Assembly: GCF_023509015.1 (NCBI RefSeq)
Contig: NZ_CP094975.1
Span: forward strand, 2,551,501 to 2,615,500
Direction of reading: 5' to 3'
Length of the DNA: 64,000 nt
Source of the DNA: Pseudomonas abieticivorans
Lineage (GTDB): Bacteria > Pseudomonadota > Gammaproteobacteria > Pseudomonadales > Pseudomonadaceae
This document shows, in pieces, positions 16,937-28,428 of this stretch. The notes under the pieces are model-generated. The model made no database searches and was not told the DNA's origin. It was given only the letters and a program-made list of their open reading frames with translations. Numbering within the stretch: position 1 is the stretch's first letter; every line of letters starts with the position of its first letter. A program made the position numbers and the translations under genes.

Positions 16937-18445
16937 ATGAAGCGCAAGAACATTCTTTTCATCATGGCCGATCAGATGGCCGCGCCCATGTTGCCGTTTT
17001 ACGCCCCCTCTGCGATCAAACTGCCCAACCTTAGCCGCCTCGCCAATGCCGGGGTGGTGTTCGATGCCGCTTATTGCAACAGCCCGCTGTGCGCACCTTC
17101 GCGCTTTACCCTGGTGAGCGGCCAACTGCCGAGCAAGATCGGCGCCTACGACAATGCCGCCGATTTCCCCGCGGATATTCCGACCTATGCCCATTACCTG
17201 CGCCGCCTGGGCTACCGCACGGCATTGTCCGGCAAGATGCACTTCTGCGGGCCCGACCAATTGCATGGCTACGAAGAACGCCTGACCAGTGACATTTACC
17301 CCGCCGACTATGGCTGGGCGGTTAACTGGGACGAACCCGACGTGCGCCCCAGTTGGTACCACAACATGTCCTCGGTACTGCAGGCCGGCCCGTGCGTGCG
17401 CACCAACCAGCTGGACTTCGACGAAGAAGTGGTGTTCAAGGCCCAGCAATACCTGTTCGATCACATTCGTGAAGCAGGCGACCAGCCGTTCTGCCTGACC
17501 GTGTCGATGACTCACCCACACGACCCGTACACCATTCCCAAGCCGTTCTGGGATATGTACCGCGATGAAGACATCCCGCTCCCACAAAACGTACCCAGCC
17601 AGGATCAACTCGATCCGCACTCCCAGCGCCTGCTCAAGGTGTACGACCTATGGGGCAAGCCGCTGCCTGTGGATAAAATTCGTGACGCCCGCCGCGCTTA
17701 CTTTGGAGCTTGCAGCTATATCGACAGCAACGTCGGCAAGCTACTGCAAACCCTGGAAGAGACCGGGTTGGCAGACGACACCATCATCGTGTTCTCCGGC
17801 GACCACGGCGACATGCTCGGCGAGCGGGGCCTCTGGTACAAAATGCACTGGTTCGAGATGTCGGCGCGGGTGCCGCTACTGGTCTACGCGCCAGGGCAAT
17901 TCAAGGCTGGCCGGGTCAGCGCAGCGGTCTCCACAGCTGATTTGCTACCCACGTTTGTCGAACTGGCAGGGGGGGTTGTGGATAACTGCCTGCCGCTGGA
18001 TGGCCGTTCACTGGTCGGCCACTTGAAAGGCGAGGGCGGCCACGATGAGGTCTTTGGCGAATACATGGCCGAGGGTACCAACAGTCCGCTGATGATGATT
18101 CGTCGTGGCGACTACAAATTCATCTACAGCGAAAGCGACCCTTGCCTACTCTTTGATGTGAAAAACGATCCACAGGAGCGCGAGGAGTTAAGCCAGGCAT
18201 TGCCTGAAGTTTTTTCACGCTTCCTGGCGCAAGCACGCGAGCGTTGGGACATTCCAGTTATCCACAGCCAGGTACTGGCCAGCCAGCGCCGTCGGCGCCT
18301 GGTGTACCAGGCATTGACCCAAGGCACGCTGAAGAGCTGGGATCACCAGCCGCTGGTCGACGCCAGTCAGCAATACATGCGCAACCATATCGACTTGGAC
18401 GATCTGGAGCGCAAGGCACGTTATCCACAACCCTGCCCATACTAA
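16937..18445 (+). CDS. betC: Choline-sulfatase
   Basis: Type I sulfatase (502 aa) that hydrolyses choline-O-sulfate to choline and sulfate. The formylglycine signature CAPSR is present, with Cys52 as the residue to be modified. The N-terminus NILFIMADQMAAPMLPFY carries the metal-binding Asp, and FSGDHGDMLGERGLWYKMHWFE carries the C-terminal metal and sulfate ligands. An upstream ATG at 16913 is in frame but adds nothing conserved. The neighbours (LysR regulator, choline-binding protein, SulP transporter) support the choline-sulfate role. Four exact DnaA boxes lie within its 3' half. Confidence 0.93.
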   Translation: MKRKNILFIMADQMAAPMLPFYAPSAIKLPNLSRLANAGVVFDAAYCNSPLCAPSRFTLVSGQLPSKIGAYDNAADFPADIPTYAHYLRRLGYRTALSGKMHFCGPDQLHGYEERLTSDIYPADYGWAVNWDEPDVRPSWYHNMSSVLQAGPCVRTNQLDFDEEVVFKAQQYLFDHIREAGDQPFCLTVSMTHPHDPYTIPKPFWDMYRDEDIPLPQNVPSQDQLDPHSQRLLKVYDLWGKPLPVDKIRDARRAYFGACSYIDSNVGKLLQTLEETGLADDTIIVFSGDHGDMLGERGLWYKMHWFEMSARVPLLVYAPGQFKAGRVSAAVSTADLLPTFVELAGGVVDNCLPLDGRSLVGHLKGEGGHDEVFGEYMAEGTNSPLMMIRRGDYKFIYSESDPCLLFDVKNDPQEREELSQALPEVFSRFLAQARERWDIPVIHSQVLASQRRRRLVYQALTQGTLKSWDHQPLVDASQQYMRNHIDLDDLERKARYPQPCPY

Positions 18446-18463
18446 TAACCTAGGGGATGTTCG

Positions 18464-19384
18464 ATGAAGTTATCCACAATGCTGGTGGCCGGGCTGATTG
18501 GCCTGGCAGGTAACGGGGCCATGGCCGATGAGCAGAGTTGTGCCACGGTAAAAATGGCTGACCCTGGCTGGAGCGATATCGCCGCCACCAATGCCATCAC
18601 GGGTGTACTGCTCGATGGCATGGGTTACAAGGCTAAGGTCGATACCCTGGCCGTGCCCATCGCCTACGGCGGCTTGAAAGATGGGCAGGTGGATGTCTTT
18701 CTCGGTAACTGGATGCCCGCCCAGCAGGGGTTCTACGACAAGTTCGTGAAAACTGGGGACGTGACCCAGTACAACAAAAACCTGGAAGGCACCGAGTTCA
18801 CTTTGGCCGTGCCGGACTATGTGTGGGACGCCGGCATCCACGACTTTGCCGACCTGCAAAAGCAGGCCGACAAGTTCGGCAAGAAGATCTACGGCATTGG
18901 CTCCGGTGCGCCAGCGAACCTGTCGCTGCAGGAGATCATCAAGAAAAACGAGTTCGGCCTGGGCGATTGGAAGCTGGTGGAATCCAGCGAGCAGGCGATG
19001 CTGTCGGAAGTATCGCGGGCCGTGAAAAAGAAGGCCTTCATCACCTTCCTCGGCTGGACGCCGCACCCGATGAACGTGCAGCTTAAAATGCACTACCTCA
19101 CTGGCGGCGAGGCTTATTTTGGCGCCAGCGGCAGCGTCTATACCCTGACGCGCAAAGGTTATGCACAGGCCTGCCCGAACGTTGGCAAGCTTTTGACCAA
19201 TCTAAGTTTTACCCAAGAGATGGAGAACGGCATCATGGCCGAAGTGGTGAACAAGAAAATCACCAATGCCGATGCCGCCAAGGCCTACATGAAAGCCAAT
19301 CCGGCCGTGCTGGAGAAATGGCTGGATGGGGTCAAGACGCTGGATGGGCAGGATGCGCTGGCAGCAGTGAAAGCAAAACTCTGA
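18464..19384 (+). CDS. choX: Choline ABC transporter substrate-binding protein
   Basis: Periplasmic substrate-binding protein (306 aa) of the OpuAC/ProX type. The signal peptide ends at GNGAMA. Blocks such as MADPGWSDIAATNAITGVLLDGMGY, LGNWMPAQ and FLGWTPHPMNVQ match ChoX-like choline binders; Trp residues in these blocks would form the aromatic cage for the quaternary ammonium. No permease or ATPase gene is adjacent, so it must work with a transporter encoded elsewhere (inferred). It follows betC by 18 bases, in the same operon. Two DnaA boxes flank its start, at 18421 and 18470. Confidence 0.88.
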   Translation: MKLSTMLVAGLIGLAGNGAMADEQSCATVKMADPGWSDIAATNAITGVLLDGMGYKAKVDTLAVPIAYGGLKDGQVDVFLGNWMPAQQGFYDKFVKTGDVTQYNKNLEGTEFTLAVPDYVWDAGIHDFADLQKQADKFGKKIYGIGSGAPANLSLQEIIKKNEFGLGDWKLVESSEQAMLSEVSRAVKKKAFITFLGWTPHPMNVQLKMHYLTGGEAYFGASGSVYTLTRKGYAQACPNVGKLLTNLSFTQEMENGIMAEVVNKKITNADAAKAYMKANPAVLEKWLDGVKTLDGQDALAAVKAKL

Positions 19385-19393
19385 TCGTAAAAC

Positions 19394-19461
19394 TGTAGGA
19401 GCATGGCTTGCCAGCGATGGGGTCATCAAGGCCGCCTTCGCTGGCAAGCCATGCTCCTACA
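19394..19461. repeat. REP element, second family
   Basis: Inverted repeat with arms TGTAGGAGCATGGCTTGCC (19394 on) and its complement ending CATGCTCCTACA (to 19461), separated by about 20 bases. The outer TGTAGGAGC is shared with the other REPs, but the centre (ATGGCTTGCCAGCGA) differs, so this is a separate REP family. It lies between choX and the SulP gene. Confidence 0.82.
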
Positions 19462-19490
19462 CGCGGTGACCGTAGATAATCGAGTATTCA

Positions 19491-21059
19491 ATGGGCTGGT
19501 CCAACCGCCATAAACTGTTCCCCTTCCTGGCCTGGCTGCCACGCGTCAGCCGTGCCAGCGCCGGCCGCGACCTGATCGTGGGCCTGAGCGGCGCGATCCT
19601 CGCCTTGCCGCAGTCTATCGCCTACGCGCTGATTGCCGGCTTGCCGCCCGAATATGGGCTGTACGCCGCTATTGTGCCGGTACTGATCGCCTGCCTGTGG
19701 GGCTCATCATGGCACTTGATTTGCGGGCCCACGGCGGCGATCTCCATCGTGTTGTACGCCAGCATCAGCCCGCTGGCGATACCGGCCAGCCAGGATTACG
19801 TCACGCTGATCCTGCTGCTGACGTTCTTGGCCGGGATCTTCCAATGGCTGCTGGGCATGCTGCGTTTTGGCGCCTTGGTCAATTTCGTTTCCCATTCCGT
19901 GGTGCTCGGCTTCACATTGGGGGCCGCGATTGTCATTGCAATCGGTCAGTTACCCAGCCTGTTGGGGCTTAGCCTGGCCAGCCAAGCGACGGCCTCGCAA
20001 AGCCTGGTTAACCTGTTCCAACACCTGTCTGAACTGGACCGACCGTCCTTGAGCCTGGGGCTGTTCACCCTGGCCCTGGGCATCGTGTTGAAAAGCCTGC
20101 TACCCCGCTGGCCAACCTTGTTGATTGCCCTGGTCAGCGGCAGCTTGCTGGCCTGGCTGTGGCCTTCGATGTTCGGCCACGTGCAATTGGTCAGCGCTTT
20201 TACCGGCCAACTGCCGCCTTTCAGTACTTTGCCATTGGACCCAGGCTTGATGTTGCGCTTGCTACCCAGCGCGGTGGCCGTGGGCATGCTCGGGCTGGTG
20301 ACCAGCTTGTCCATAGCCCGCTCGTTGGCGGCACGTTCGCAGCAAATGCTCAATGCAAACCAGGAAGTTCGTGCGCAAGGGCTATCGAATATCGTCGGCG
20401 CGTTTTTTTCGGGCTCGCTGTCGGCCGGGTCGTTCACGCGCTCAGGCTTAAGCTACGAAGCCGGTGCCTGCTCCCCGTTGGCGGGCGTATTTTCAGCGCT
20501 GTGGGTTGCGCTGTTCGCGGTGACCGGCGCCAACCTCATCTCCCACATCCCGATCCCAGCCATGGCCGGCAGTATCTTGCTGATCAGTTGGGGCCTGATC
20601 GACCATCGCGGCATTCGCGCATTGTTCCGGGTCAGCCGCTCGGAGTTCGTGGTGATGGCACTCACCTGCCTGGCGACCTTGCTACTGGAACTGCAAACGG
20701 CGATCTACGCCGGGGTGCTGGCCTCGCTGTTCTTCTATCTCAAGCGCACCTCACAGCCCCGCGTGCAGCAGTGGCGCGAAGGTGAGGAAGAAGTATTGCG
20801 GGTATGGGGTTCGATATTCTTCGGCGCCAGCCATTACCTGCAGGTTCGGCTGCAGCAGGCCGAAGGCGCGAGGGTGGTGATCGACGCCCAACAGATCAAT
20901 TTTATCGACTACTCAGGCGTGGAGATGCTCCACCAGGAAGCCCGCCGCCTGAAAGCGCTGAACCGCAGCCTGACCTTGCGCCGCGCGCGGCCGCAAGTGA
21001 TCGATGAGTTACGCAAGCTGGAAGGGGCAGCGAACTGCCCGATCCGCTTCGAGGATTAG
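19491..21059 (+). CDS. SulP family anion transporter with STAS domain
   Basis: SulP/SLC26-type inner-membrane transporter (522 aa). About 10-12 hydrophobic segments span residues 25-410, including the family motif region [25 protein letters not shown] near residues 38-62. A cytoplasmic C-terminal STAS domain follows ([22 protein letters not shown], about residues 465-490). It follows betC-choX on the same strand, with a REP element between. In this context it probably imports choline-O-sulfate or handles sulfate released by BetC; sequence alone does not separate these. Confidence 0.87.
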   Translation: MGWSNRHKLFPFLAWLPRVSRASAGRDLIVGLSGAILALPQSIAYALIAGLPPEYGLYAAIVPVLIACLWGSSWHLICGPTAAISIVLYASISPLAIPASQDYVTLILLLTFLAGIFQWLLGMLRFGALVNFVSHSVVLGFTLGAAIVIAIGQLPSLLGLSLASQATASQSLVNLFQHLSELDRPSLSLGLFTLALGIVLKSLLPRWPTLLIALVSGSLLAWLWPSMFGHVQLVSAFTGQLPPFSTLPLDPGLMLRLLPSAVAVGMLGLVTSLSIARSLAARSQQMLNANQEVRAQGLSNIVGAFFSGSLSAGSFTRSGLSYEAGACSPLAGVFSALWVALFAVTGANLISHIPIPAMAGSILLISWGLIDHRGIRALFRVSRSEFVVMALTCLATLLLELQTAIYAGVLASLFFYLKRTSQPRVQQWREGEEEVLRVWGSIFFGASHYLQVRLQQAEGARVVIDAQQINFIDYSGVEMLHQEARRLKALNRSLTLRRARPQVIDELRKLEGAANCPIRFED

Positions 21060-21880
21060 CCCTTGGCGATTTCTTCGCGCAGCTGCGCCAGCACCGGGGC
21101 GCTGTCGGGCTGCACGCCGCGCCAGTAGGCGAAAGCCACAGCAGCCTGCTCCACCAACATGCCGAAGCCATCAAGCGCCAGCGCCGCGCCGTGCTCCTCA
21201 GCCCACAGGCAGAACGGCGTGGGCTCCTTGCCGTACATCATGTCGTAGCACACGGTGACACCGGGCTGGATCAAGCTGGCGGAGATCGGCGGCAGGTCAC
21301 CGGCCAAGCTTGCCGAGGTGGCGTTGATGATCACGTCCACTGGCTCTTCCAGCCAATCAAAACCGCTGGCGGCGATGGGCCCCATGTCGGCAAAAATCTG
21401 AGCCAGCAACTCGGCTTTATCCACCGTGCGGTTGGCCACCACCAGCGATACCGGCTTCTGCTCCAGCAGCGACTCGATCACCCCACGCACTGCGCCGCCG
21501 GCGCCAAGCAAGAGGATGCGCTTGCCTTCAAGGTTCAGGCCGGCATTGATCGTCAGGTCACGTACCAGGCCAGTGCCATCGGTGTTGTCACCGCGCAGGG
21601 TACCGTCAGCTTGCTTGGTCAGCATGTTCACCGCACCGGCGCGTTCGGCCCGCGGGGTCAGCACATCGCACAGGCGGTAAGCGTCTTCCTTGAATGGCAG
21701 CGTCACGTTGGCGCCGTGCCCCTGCAGGAAAAATTCCCGAGCATTGCCGGCAAAGTCTTCCAAGGGCGCAAGGCGCGCACTGTAGTCCAGCTCCTGGCCC
21801 GTCTGCTCGGCGAACAGGCGATGGATCGCCGGCGACTTGCTGTGGCCAATCGGGTTACCGAAAACAACGTAGCGGTCCAT
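21056..21880 (-). CDS. aroE: Shikimate dehydrogenase
   Basis: NADPH-dependent shikimate dehydrogenase (274 aa), fourth step of aromatic amino acid synthesis. The substrate-binding N-terminus [12 protein letters not shown], the catalytic Lys in [10 protein letters not shown] and the Asp in NTDGTG are all present. The nucleotide-binding loop is [11 protein letters not shown], followed by ANRT, which selects NADP. The length is normal. It overlaps the convergent SulP gene by 4 bases and lies 54 bases downstream of hemF, an order conserved in pseudomonads. Confidence 0.96.
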   Translation of the reverse strand: MDRYVVFGNPIGHSKSPAIHRLFAEQTGQELDYSARLAPLEDFAGNAREFFLQGHGANVTLPFKEDAYRLCDVLTPRAERAGAVNMLTKQADGTLRGDNTDGTGLVRDLTINAGLNLEGKRILLLGAGGAVRGVIESLLEQKPVSLVVANRTVDKAELLAQIFADMGPIAASGFDWLEEPVDVIINATSASLAGDLPPISASLIQPGVTVCYDMMYGKEPTPFCLWAEEHGAALALDGFGMLVEQAAVAFAYWRGVQPDSAPVLAQLREEIAKG

Positions 21881-21934
21881 TCAAGCAGCTTCCTAATCAG
21901 TGTCCAGGGAAGTTATCCACAGAGCGATTTGCAC

Positions 21935-23987
<2,053 letters not shown>

Positions 23988-23991
<4 letters not shown>

Positions 23992-24545
23992 GCGGGCCGC
24001 ACCACGTCAGCCGTGACCAGGTCGCGAATCACACTGGGGTTCTTGCGCCCGCCCAAGGCGCCGCCAAGTACCCCATCGATCTGGCCACGGAAATACTGCT
24101 CCACACGTAAACGCGAGCGCGCTGGCGGCCGGCCCGCAGGGTTGGCAGACGTCGAGATCAATGGCCCGACCAAGGCGCATAATTCACGCACCAGCGGGTG
24201 ATCGCTGACCCGCAGCGCAACCGTATCGTGATCGCCCGTCACCCATTCCGGCAGCAGGCCCTGATGCGGCACCAGCCAGGTGTTGGGCCCAGGCCAGGTA
24301 CTGGCCATGCGGTCCAGCCAGAGTTCCGGAAAGTCTTCGAACAGAAAGTCGAACTGGCGGATGTTGTCTGCCACCACGATCAGGCCCTTGTGCACCGGCC
24401 GCGACTTGATCGCCAGCAGGCGATACACCGCCTCTGCATCCCACGGGTTGCAGCCCAGGCCCCAGACCGCTTCGGTTGGATAGGCAATTACCGCGCCCGC
24501 TCGGATATCGCGCGCCGCTTGTTGCACACGCCAACTGTTGACCAT
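23988..24545 (-). CDS. tsaC: Threonylcarbamoyl-AMP synthase (YrdC/TsaC)
   Basis: YrdC-domain enzyme (185 aa) making threonylcarbamoyl-AMP from threonine, bicarbonate and ATP for the t6A tRNA modification. The signature [11 protein letters not shown] near residue 22, the KSRP motif in [15 protein letters not shown], and STSAN near residue 132 are present. The protein is the short form without the Sua5 domain, the usual form in gammaproteobacteria. It lies 39 bases downstream of dprA on the same strand, an order shared with E. coli (dprA-related and yrdC). Confidence 0.95.
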
Positions 24546-24584
24546 TGTTGCTACTCCGCGAATTAGGCACTGCGCCCAGTGTAC

Positions 24585-25691
24585 TTAGCTGCGCCGGGCA
24601 AACCAACGCCCAGCCTCGTTCACCACCTGTCCGGCCAACTCAAGCTCGGTCAATGCCTGCAATACCGCTGAAAGCGCCCAGCCACTGCTAGTGACCAACG
24701 CTTCGCTGGTTTGCGGGGCGGCCAGCAGCAACGCATGCAGGGGATTATCCACAGGCCGCGGCTTGGCGATCGCCTCGGGAGGCAGCCGCTTCCAGCCCTG
24801 CAAAGCTTCCAAAATGTGATCGATACTTTCCACTAACTGCGCACCATCGCGAATCAACTGGTGGCAACCCTTGGCACCTGGGTGGTGGATGGAGCCCGGA
24901 ATGGCGAAAACCTCGCGGCCCTGTTCGGCCGCCAAGCGCGCGGTTATCAGTGAACCACTGGCCAGGCTTGCCTCAACCACCAGCACACCCAAGGACAGAC
25001 CGCTGATGATGCGGTTGCGCCTAGGGAAGTTCGCAGCCTGCGGCCCGGCATCCAAAGGGAACTCGGAAACCACCGCGCTACCGCTCTCGGCCATCGCCGC
25101 CGCGAGTTGTCGATGGCGCTGTGGATAAAGTTTTTCGATGCCGGTGCCCAGCACCCCCACGGTCTGGCCGCCCACCTCTAGAGCGGCCTGGTGCGCGGCA
25201 CCGTCGACCCCTTGAGCCAGACCGCTGGTGATGACAAAACCGGCAGCCGCCAAGGTGCGTGAAAATGCCGCCGCCGTGTCCAGTCCAGGCCGTGAAGCCC
25301 GCCGACTGCCGACGATTGCCAGCTGGGGCTTGTCTAGAATCGCAGGGTCGCCAGCAACGAAAAGCAGTGTCGGCGCATCGCTTATTTCCGCCAGCAGGGC
25401 AGGGTAACCAGGTTGGTCCCACATCAGTAAATGCTGGCCCGGCCGCTCTAGCCAGGCCATTGCAGCGCTGGCGCCATCGCGAACGTCGGGGCTGCGCCGG
25501 GCCTCGCAAGCGGCCGCCGATACACCCAGCGCCCGCCAAGCGGAGGCCGGCGCACTGAAGGCTGACGACGCCGATCCAAACGCATCGATTATTTTGCGAA
25601 AACGAGCCGAACCGATATCGGGGAGCCGATGCAGGCGCAGGCGCGCTTCCAATTCAGCAGGGCTATTGCAGGCTTCGGAAAACAGCGGCAT
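24585..25691 (-). CDS. dprA: DNA-processing protein DprA (Smf)
   Basis: DprA/Smf (368 aa), which binds incoming single-stranded DNA and loads RecA during transformation. The Rossmann-like core has the nucleotide-binding signature VGSRRASRPG and ITSGLAQGVDGAAHQAAL. The N-terminal SAM-like part (RLHRLPDIGSARFRKII) and the C-terminal winged-helix DML1-like domain (TSEALVTSSGWALSAVLQALTELELAG) are complete. It lies between the LysM protein gene and tsaC. Two exact DnaA boxes (24745 and 25120) lie inside it and one (25737) just upstream. Confidence 0.95.
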   Translation of the reverse strand: MPLFSEACNSPAELEARLRLHRLPDIGSARFRKIIDAFGSASSAFSAPASAWRALGVSAAACEARRSPDVRDGASAAMAWLERPGQHLLMWDQPGYPALLAEISDAPTLLFVAGDPAILDKPQLAIVGSRRASRPGLDTAAAFSRTLAAAGFVITSGLAQGVDGAAHQAALEVGGQTVGVLGTGIEKLYPQRHRQLAAAMAESGSAVVSEFPLDAGPQAANFPRRNRIISGLSLGVLVVEASLASGSLITARLAAEQGREVFAIPGSIHHPGAKGCHQLIRDGAQLVESIDHILEALQGWKRLPPEAIAKPRPVDNPLHALLLAAPQTSEALVTSSGWALSAVLQALTELELAGQVVNEAGRWFARRS

Positions 25692-25782
25692 GGGATCATC
25701 CTTGATCTCGTGCGCTCCACGGCGGTGCGGACAACCTGTGGATAACTCTGTTGGTAACTGTTTGACAAGTTACCTGCCAGGT

Positions 25783-26808
25783 TCAGGGATTTTTCACTTT
25801 ATCCATCACCGCCAGGGAGCGATTGGCGTTGAGCACTAAACCATAGCTCAGCTTTTCGTAAGTGCGGAACACCATCAACAACCCGGCGCGTTCGTCGGGG
25901 ATTTTCACCAGGTCACCGGTCACCCGATCACGCACCGTCTCGCCGGTCTTGTACACCGCCAACACGTTGCCCTCGTTGAGCCCGTCGCGTTTGCCCTTGT
26001 CCAAAGTGACCACATCGTACTTGCCGATCTGTGTAACACCTCGTGGCACATCAAGGATGACGCCACTGACAGTCGCCTGGGGTGCACTCGGCAAAAAGGT
26101 CGAATTTACCGGGCGTTCTTCATTGGAGAACAGCCGGTCGCCCAGCCGCACTTCTTCGTTGGAGCGTTGCAGGGTCAGCGTGGCCACGTCGCCCTCGGTG
26201 GCGACGATCTCACCACCACCGATGTTATCGGCGTTGATGCCCAGGAACTCATGGGTTTGCGGGTCGGTGTAGACCTTGCCCTGGCGGAACACGCCATAGG
26301 CGTTGTGCCGCGGGTCCAGCTTGCCACGCACGTAGATGCGGTCACCCATGCCACTGACGACCCGCTCACCTTGGCCGGCCACGATGTAGGGTGCCTGTTG
26401 GAACTCTTCCGAGGACTCCAGGATGCGGTTGCTCAACAGAAAACTGTTGATCGACTCCAACGGGATACTGGGGATGGCCTCTGCCATGGGTGTGCTGCGG
26501 ATATGCGGCGACAGCTTGATGGTGCCACGCGAAGCGCCCCGTTCAAGCATCAACTGCGGCTGGCCATCGACGAACGTCAGCACCAGCGAGTCGCCGGGGT
26601 AGATCAGGTCGGGATTGGCGATTTGCGGGTTGGCGTGCCAAATTTGCGGCCATTCCCACGGCTCACGCAGAAATTTCCCGGAAATGTCCCAAAGTGTGTC
26701 GCCGCGAACCACGGTGTAGCGCTGTGGATAACCGTCCTTGAGCTGCACCTGTGCTTGCGCCAACCCGGCAGATGCCAGGAGCAACAGGGCGAGTAGTGAT
26801 TTCCTCAT
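25783..26808 (-). CDS. LysM-domain peptidoglycan-binding protein
   Basis: Exported protein (341 aa). The signal peptide [19 protein letters not shown] is followed by a LysM domain at about residues 29-78 ([45 protein letters not shown]). The remainder ([20 protein letters not shown] ... [24 protein letters not shown]) is conserved in pseudomonads but of unknown function. The start at 26808 is chosen because the longer frame lacks homology and this one gives a clean signal peptide. It is divergent from def and upstream of dprA. A DnaA box lies at 26723, within the LysM coding region. Confidence 0.9.
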   Translation of the reverse strand: MRKSLLALLLLASAGLAQAQVQLKDGYPQRYTVVRGDTLWDISGKFLREPWEWPQIWHANPQIANPDLIYPGDSLVLTFVDGQPQLMLERGASRGTIKLSPHIRSTPMAEAIPSIPLESINSFLLSNRILESSEEFQQAPYIVAGQGERVVSGMGDRIYVRGKLDPRHNAYGVFRQGKVYTDPQTHEFLGINADNIGGGEIVATEGDVATLTLQRSNEEVRLGDRLFSNEERPVNSTFLPSAPQATVSGVILDVPRGVTQIGKYDVVTLDKGKRDGLNEGNVLAVYKTGETVRDRVTGDLVKIPDERAGLLMVFRTYEKLSYGLVLNANRSLAVMDKVKNP

Positions 26809-26924
26809 GCCGTGAATCCCTTTATTATGTCCGTTCACGTGAAACGCCGCTGTTTGCGGTCTTCTCCCCCGGAGAACGTTTTCCGCTACCTTTGACTTTA
26901 CCTCACAGTGCAGCAAATACGCAT

Positions 26925-27431
26925 ATGGCTATTTTAAACATCCTCGAATTCCCGGACCCACGTCTGCGCACCATCGCCAAGCCAGTGGCTGTGGTGGATG
27001 ACGAAGTGCGTCAGCTGGTCGATGACATGTTTGAAACCATGTACGAAGCACCTGGCATCGGCTTGGCCGCCACCCAGGTCAACGTGCACAAACGCATCGT
27101 GGTCATGGACCTGAGCGAAGATCGCAGCGAACCACGGGTGTTCATCAACCCCGAGTTCGAATCGCTGACCGAAGAAATGGGCCAATACCAGGAAGGCTGC
27201 CTGTCGGTGCCCGGTTTCTACGAAAACGTCGATCGCCCGCAGGCCGTCAAGATCAAGGCCCTGGACCGCGACGGCAAACCGTATGAGCTGATCGCCGAAG
27301 GCCTGCTCGCCGTGTGCATCCAGCATGAGTGCGACCACCTCAACGGCAAGCTTTTCGTCGATTACCTGTCTACGCTCAAGCGTGACCGGATCAAGAAGAA
27401 GCTGGAAAAAGCGCACCGCCAGCAAGCGTGA
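26925..27431 (+). CDS. def: Peptide deformylase
   Basis: Iron or zinc peptide deformylase (168 aa), removing the formyl group from nascent proteins. The three motifs are intact: [15 protein letters not shown] (metal Cys) and QHECDHL (HExxH, with metal-binding His residues). The reading frame is open far upstream, but ATG at 26925 gives the standard N-terminus [18 protein letters not shown]. It is followed by a terminator hairpin and then fmt, the enzyme acting at the opposite end of the formyl cycle. Confidence 0.97.
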   Translation: MAILNILEFPDPRLRTIAKPVAVVDDEVRQLVDDMFETMYEAPGIGLAATQVNVHKRIVVMDLSEDRSEPRVFINPEFESLTEEMGQYQEGCLSVPGFYENVDRPQAVKIKALDRDGKPYELIAEGLLAVCIQHECDHLNGKLFVDYLSTLKRDRIKKKLEKAHRQQA

Positions 27432-27443
27432 CCAGCACTTCCC

Positions 27444-27475
27444 AAAGGCTTGCTCCGGCAAGCCTTTTTCTTTTT
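27444..27475 (+). terminator. Hairpin with T-run between def and fmt
   Basis: AAAGGCTTGC (27444-27453) pairs with GCAAGCCTTT (27458-27467) around TCCG, followed by T-rich sequence. It could stop or attenuate transcription between def and fmt. Confidence 0.8.
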
Positions 27476-27495
27476 CAGCATTAAGCGAGAACCCC

Positions 27496-28428
27496 ATGCG
27501 CATCGTCTTCGCGGGCACTCCCGAGTTTGCCGCCGAACACCTCAAAGCCCTGCTCGACAGCCCGTACGAAGTGATTGCGGTGTACACCCAGCCCGATCGC
27601 CCGGCTGGCCGCGGGCAGAAACTGATGCCAAGCCCGGTCAAGCAGTTGGCCCTGGAGCACGGCATAGCAGTGCTGCAACCGCCCACCCTGCGCGACCCGC
27701 TGGCCCAGGCCGAACTCGCAGCGCTCAAGCCAGACCTGATGGTGGTGGTCGCCTACGGCCTGATCCTGCCACAAGTTGTGCTGGATATTCCGCGCCTTGG
27801 CTGCATCAACAGCCATGCCTCACTGCTGCCACGCTGGCGTGGTGCAGCGCCGATCCAGCGCGCCGTGCAAGCGGGCGATGCCGAGAGCGGCGTGACCGTG
27901 ATGCGCATGGAGGCAGGCCTGGACACCGGGCCGATGCTGCTCAAGGTCAGTACCCCCATCACGGCCCAAGACACCGGTGGCAGCCTGCATGATCGCCTGG
28001 CCGAGCTAGGCCCGCCTGCGGTCATCCAGGCCATCGCCGGCCTGGACGCCGGCGCACTGCCGGGTGAGGTGCAGGACGATGGCCTGGCCACGTATGCGCA
28101 CAAACTGAACAAAGACGAAGCTCGCATCGATTGGGCGCGCCCGGCTGTCGAGCTGGAGCGCCTGGTACGGGCCTTTTTCCCCTGGCCCATCTGCCATAGC
28201 ACGTTGAACGGCGAAGCACTGAAAGTGCTGGCGGCCAGTGTTGCCGAGCAACCGGGCGCTCCCGGCGAAATCCTTGCCGCTAGCAAGGAAGGCCTGGTAG
28301 TGGGCTGTGGTGAAGGTTCGCTGCGCCTGACCCGCCTGCAACTGCCCGGTGGCAAACCGCTGAGCTTCAGCGACCTGTTCAACAGCCGCCGCGAGAAGTT
28401 CGCCGTCGGCACGGTGCTCGGCCAATGA
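27496..28428 (+). CDS. fmt: Methionyl-tRNA formyltransferase
   Basis: Transfers formyl from 10-formyl-THF to the initiator Met-tRNA (310 aa). The N-terminus [20 protein letters not shown], the loop [20 protein letters not shown] and the catalytic region [20 protein letters not shown] are all typical. The C-terminal OB-fold ends [17 protein letters not shown]. The start at 27496 is fixed by homology. The stop overlaps the rsmB start by ATGA, so the two are translationally coupled. Confidence 0.97.
   Translation: MRIVFAGTPEFAAEHLKALLDSPYEVIAVYTQPDRPAGRGQKLMPSPVKQLALEHGIAVLQPPTLRDPLAQAELAALKPDLMVVVAYGLILPQVVLDIPRLGCINSHASLLPRWRGAAPIQRAVQAGDAESGVTVMRMEAGLDTGPMLLKVSTPITAQDTGGSLHDRLAELGPPAVIQAIAGLDAGALPGEVQDDGLATYAHKLNKDEARIDWARPAVELERLVRAFFPWPICHSTLNGEALKVLAASVAEQPGAPGEILAASKEGLVVGCGEGSLRLTRLQLPGGKPLSFSDLFNSRREKFAVGTVLGQ

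Noticed and set aside
25753..25774. GGTAACT/AGTTACC inverted repeat between the LysM and dprA genes as a terminator
   Set aside because: The 7-base stem has a long loop and no T run in the direction of transcription.
26831..26846. CGTTCACGTGAAACG as a third parS site between the LysM gene and def
   Set aside because: The centre CACGTG and the right arm agree, but the left arm has several mismatches to the consensus; it is better described as a chance partial palindrome.
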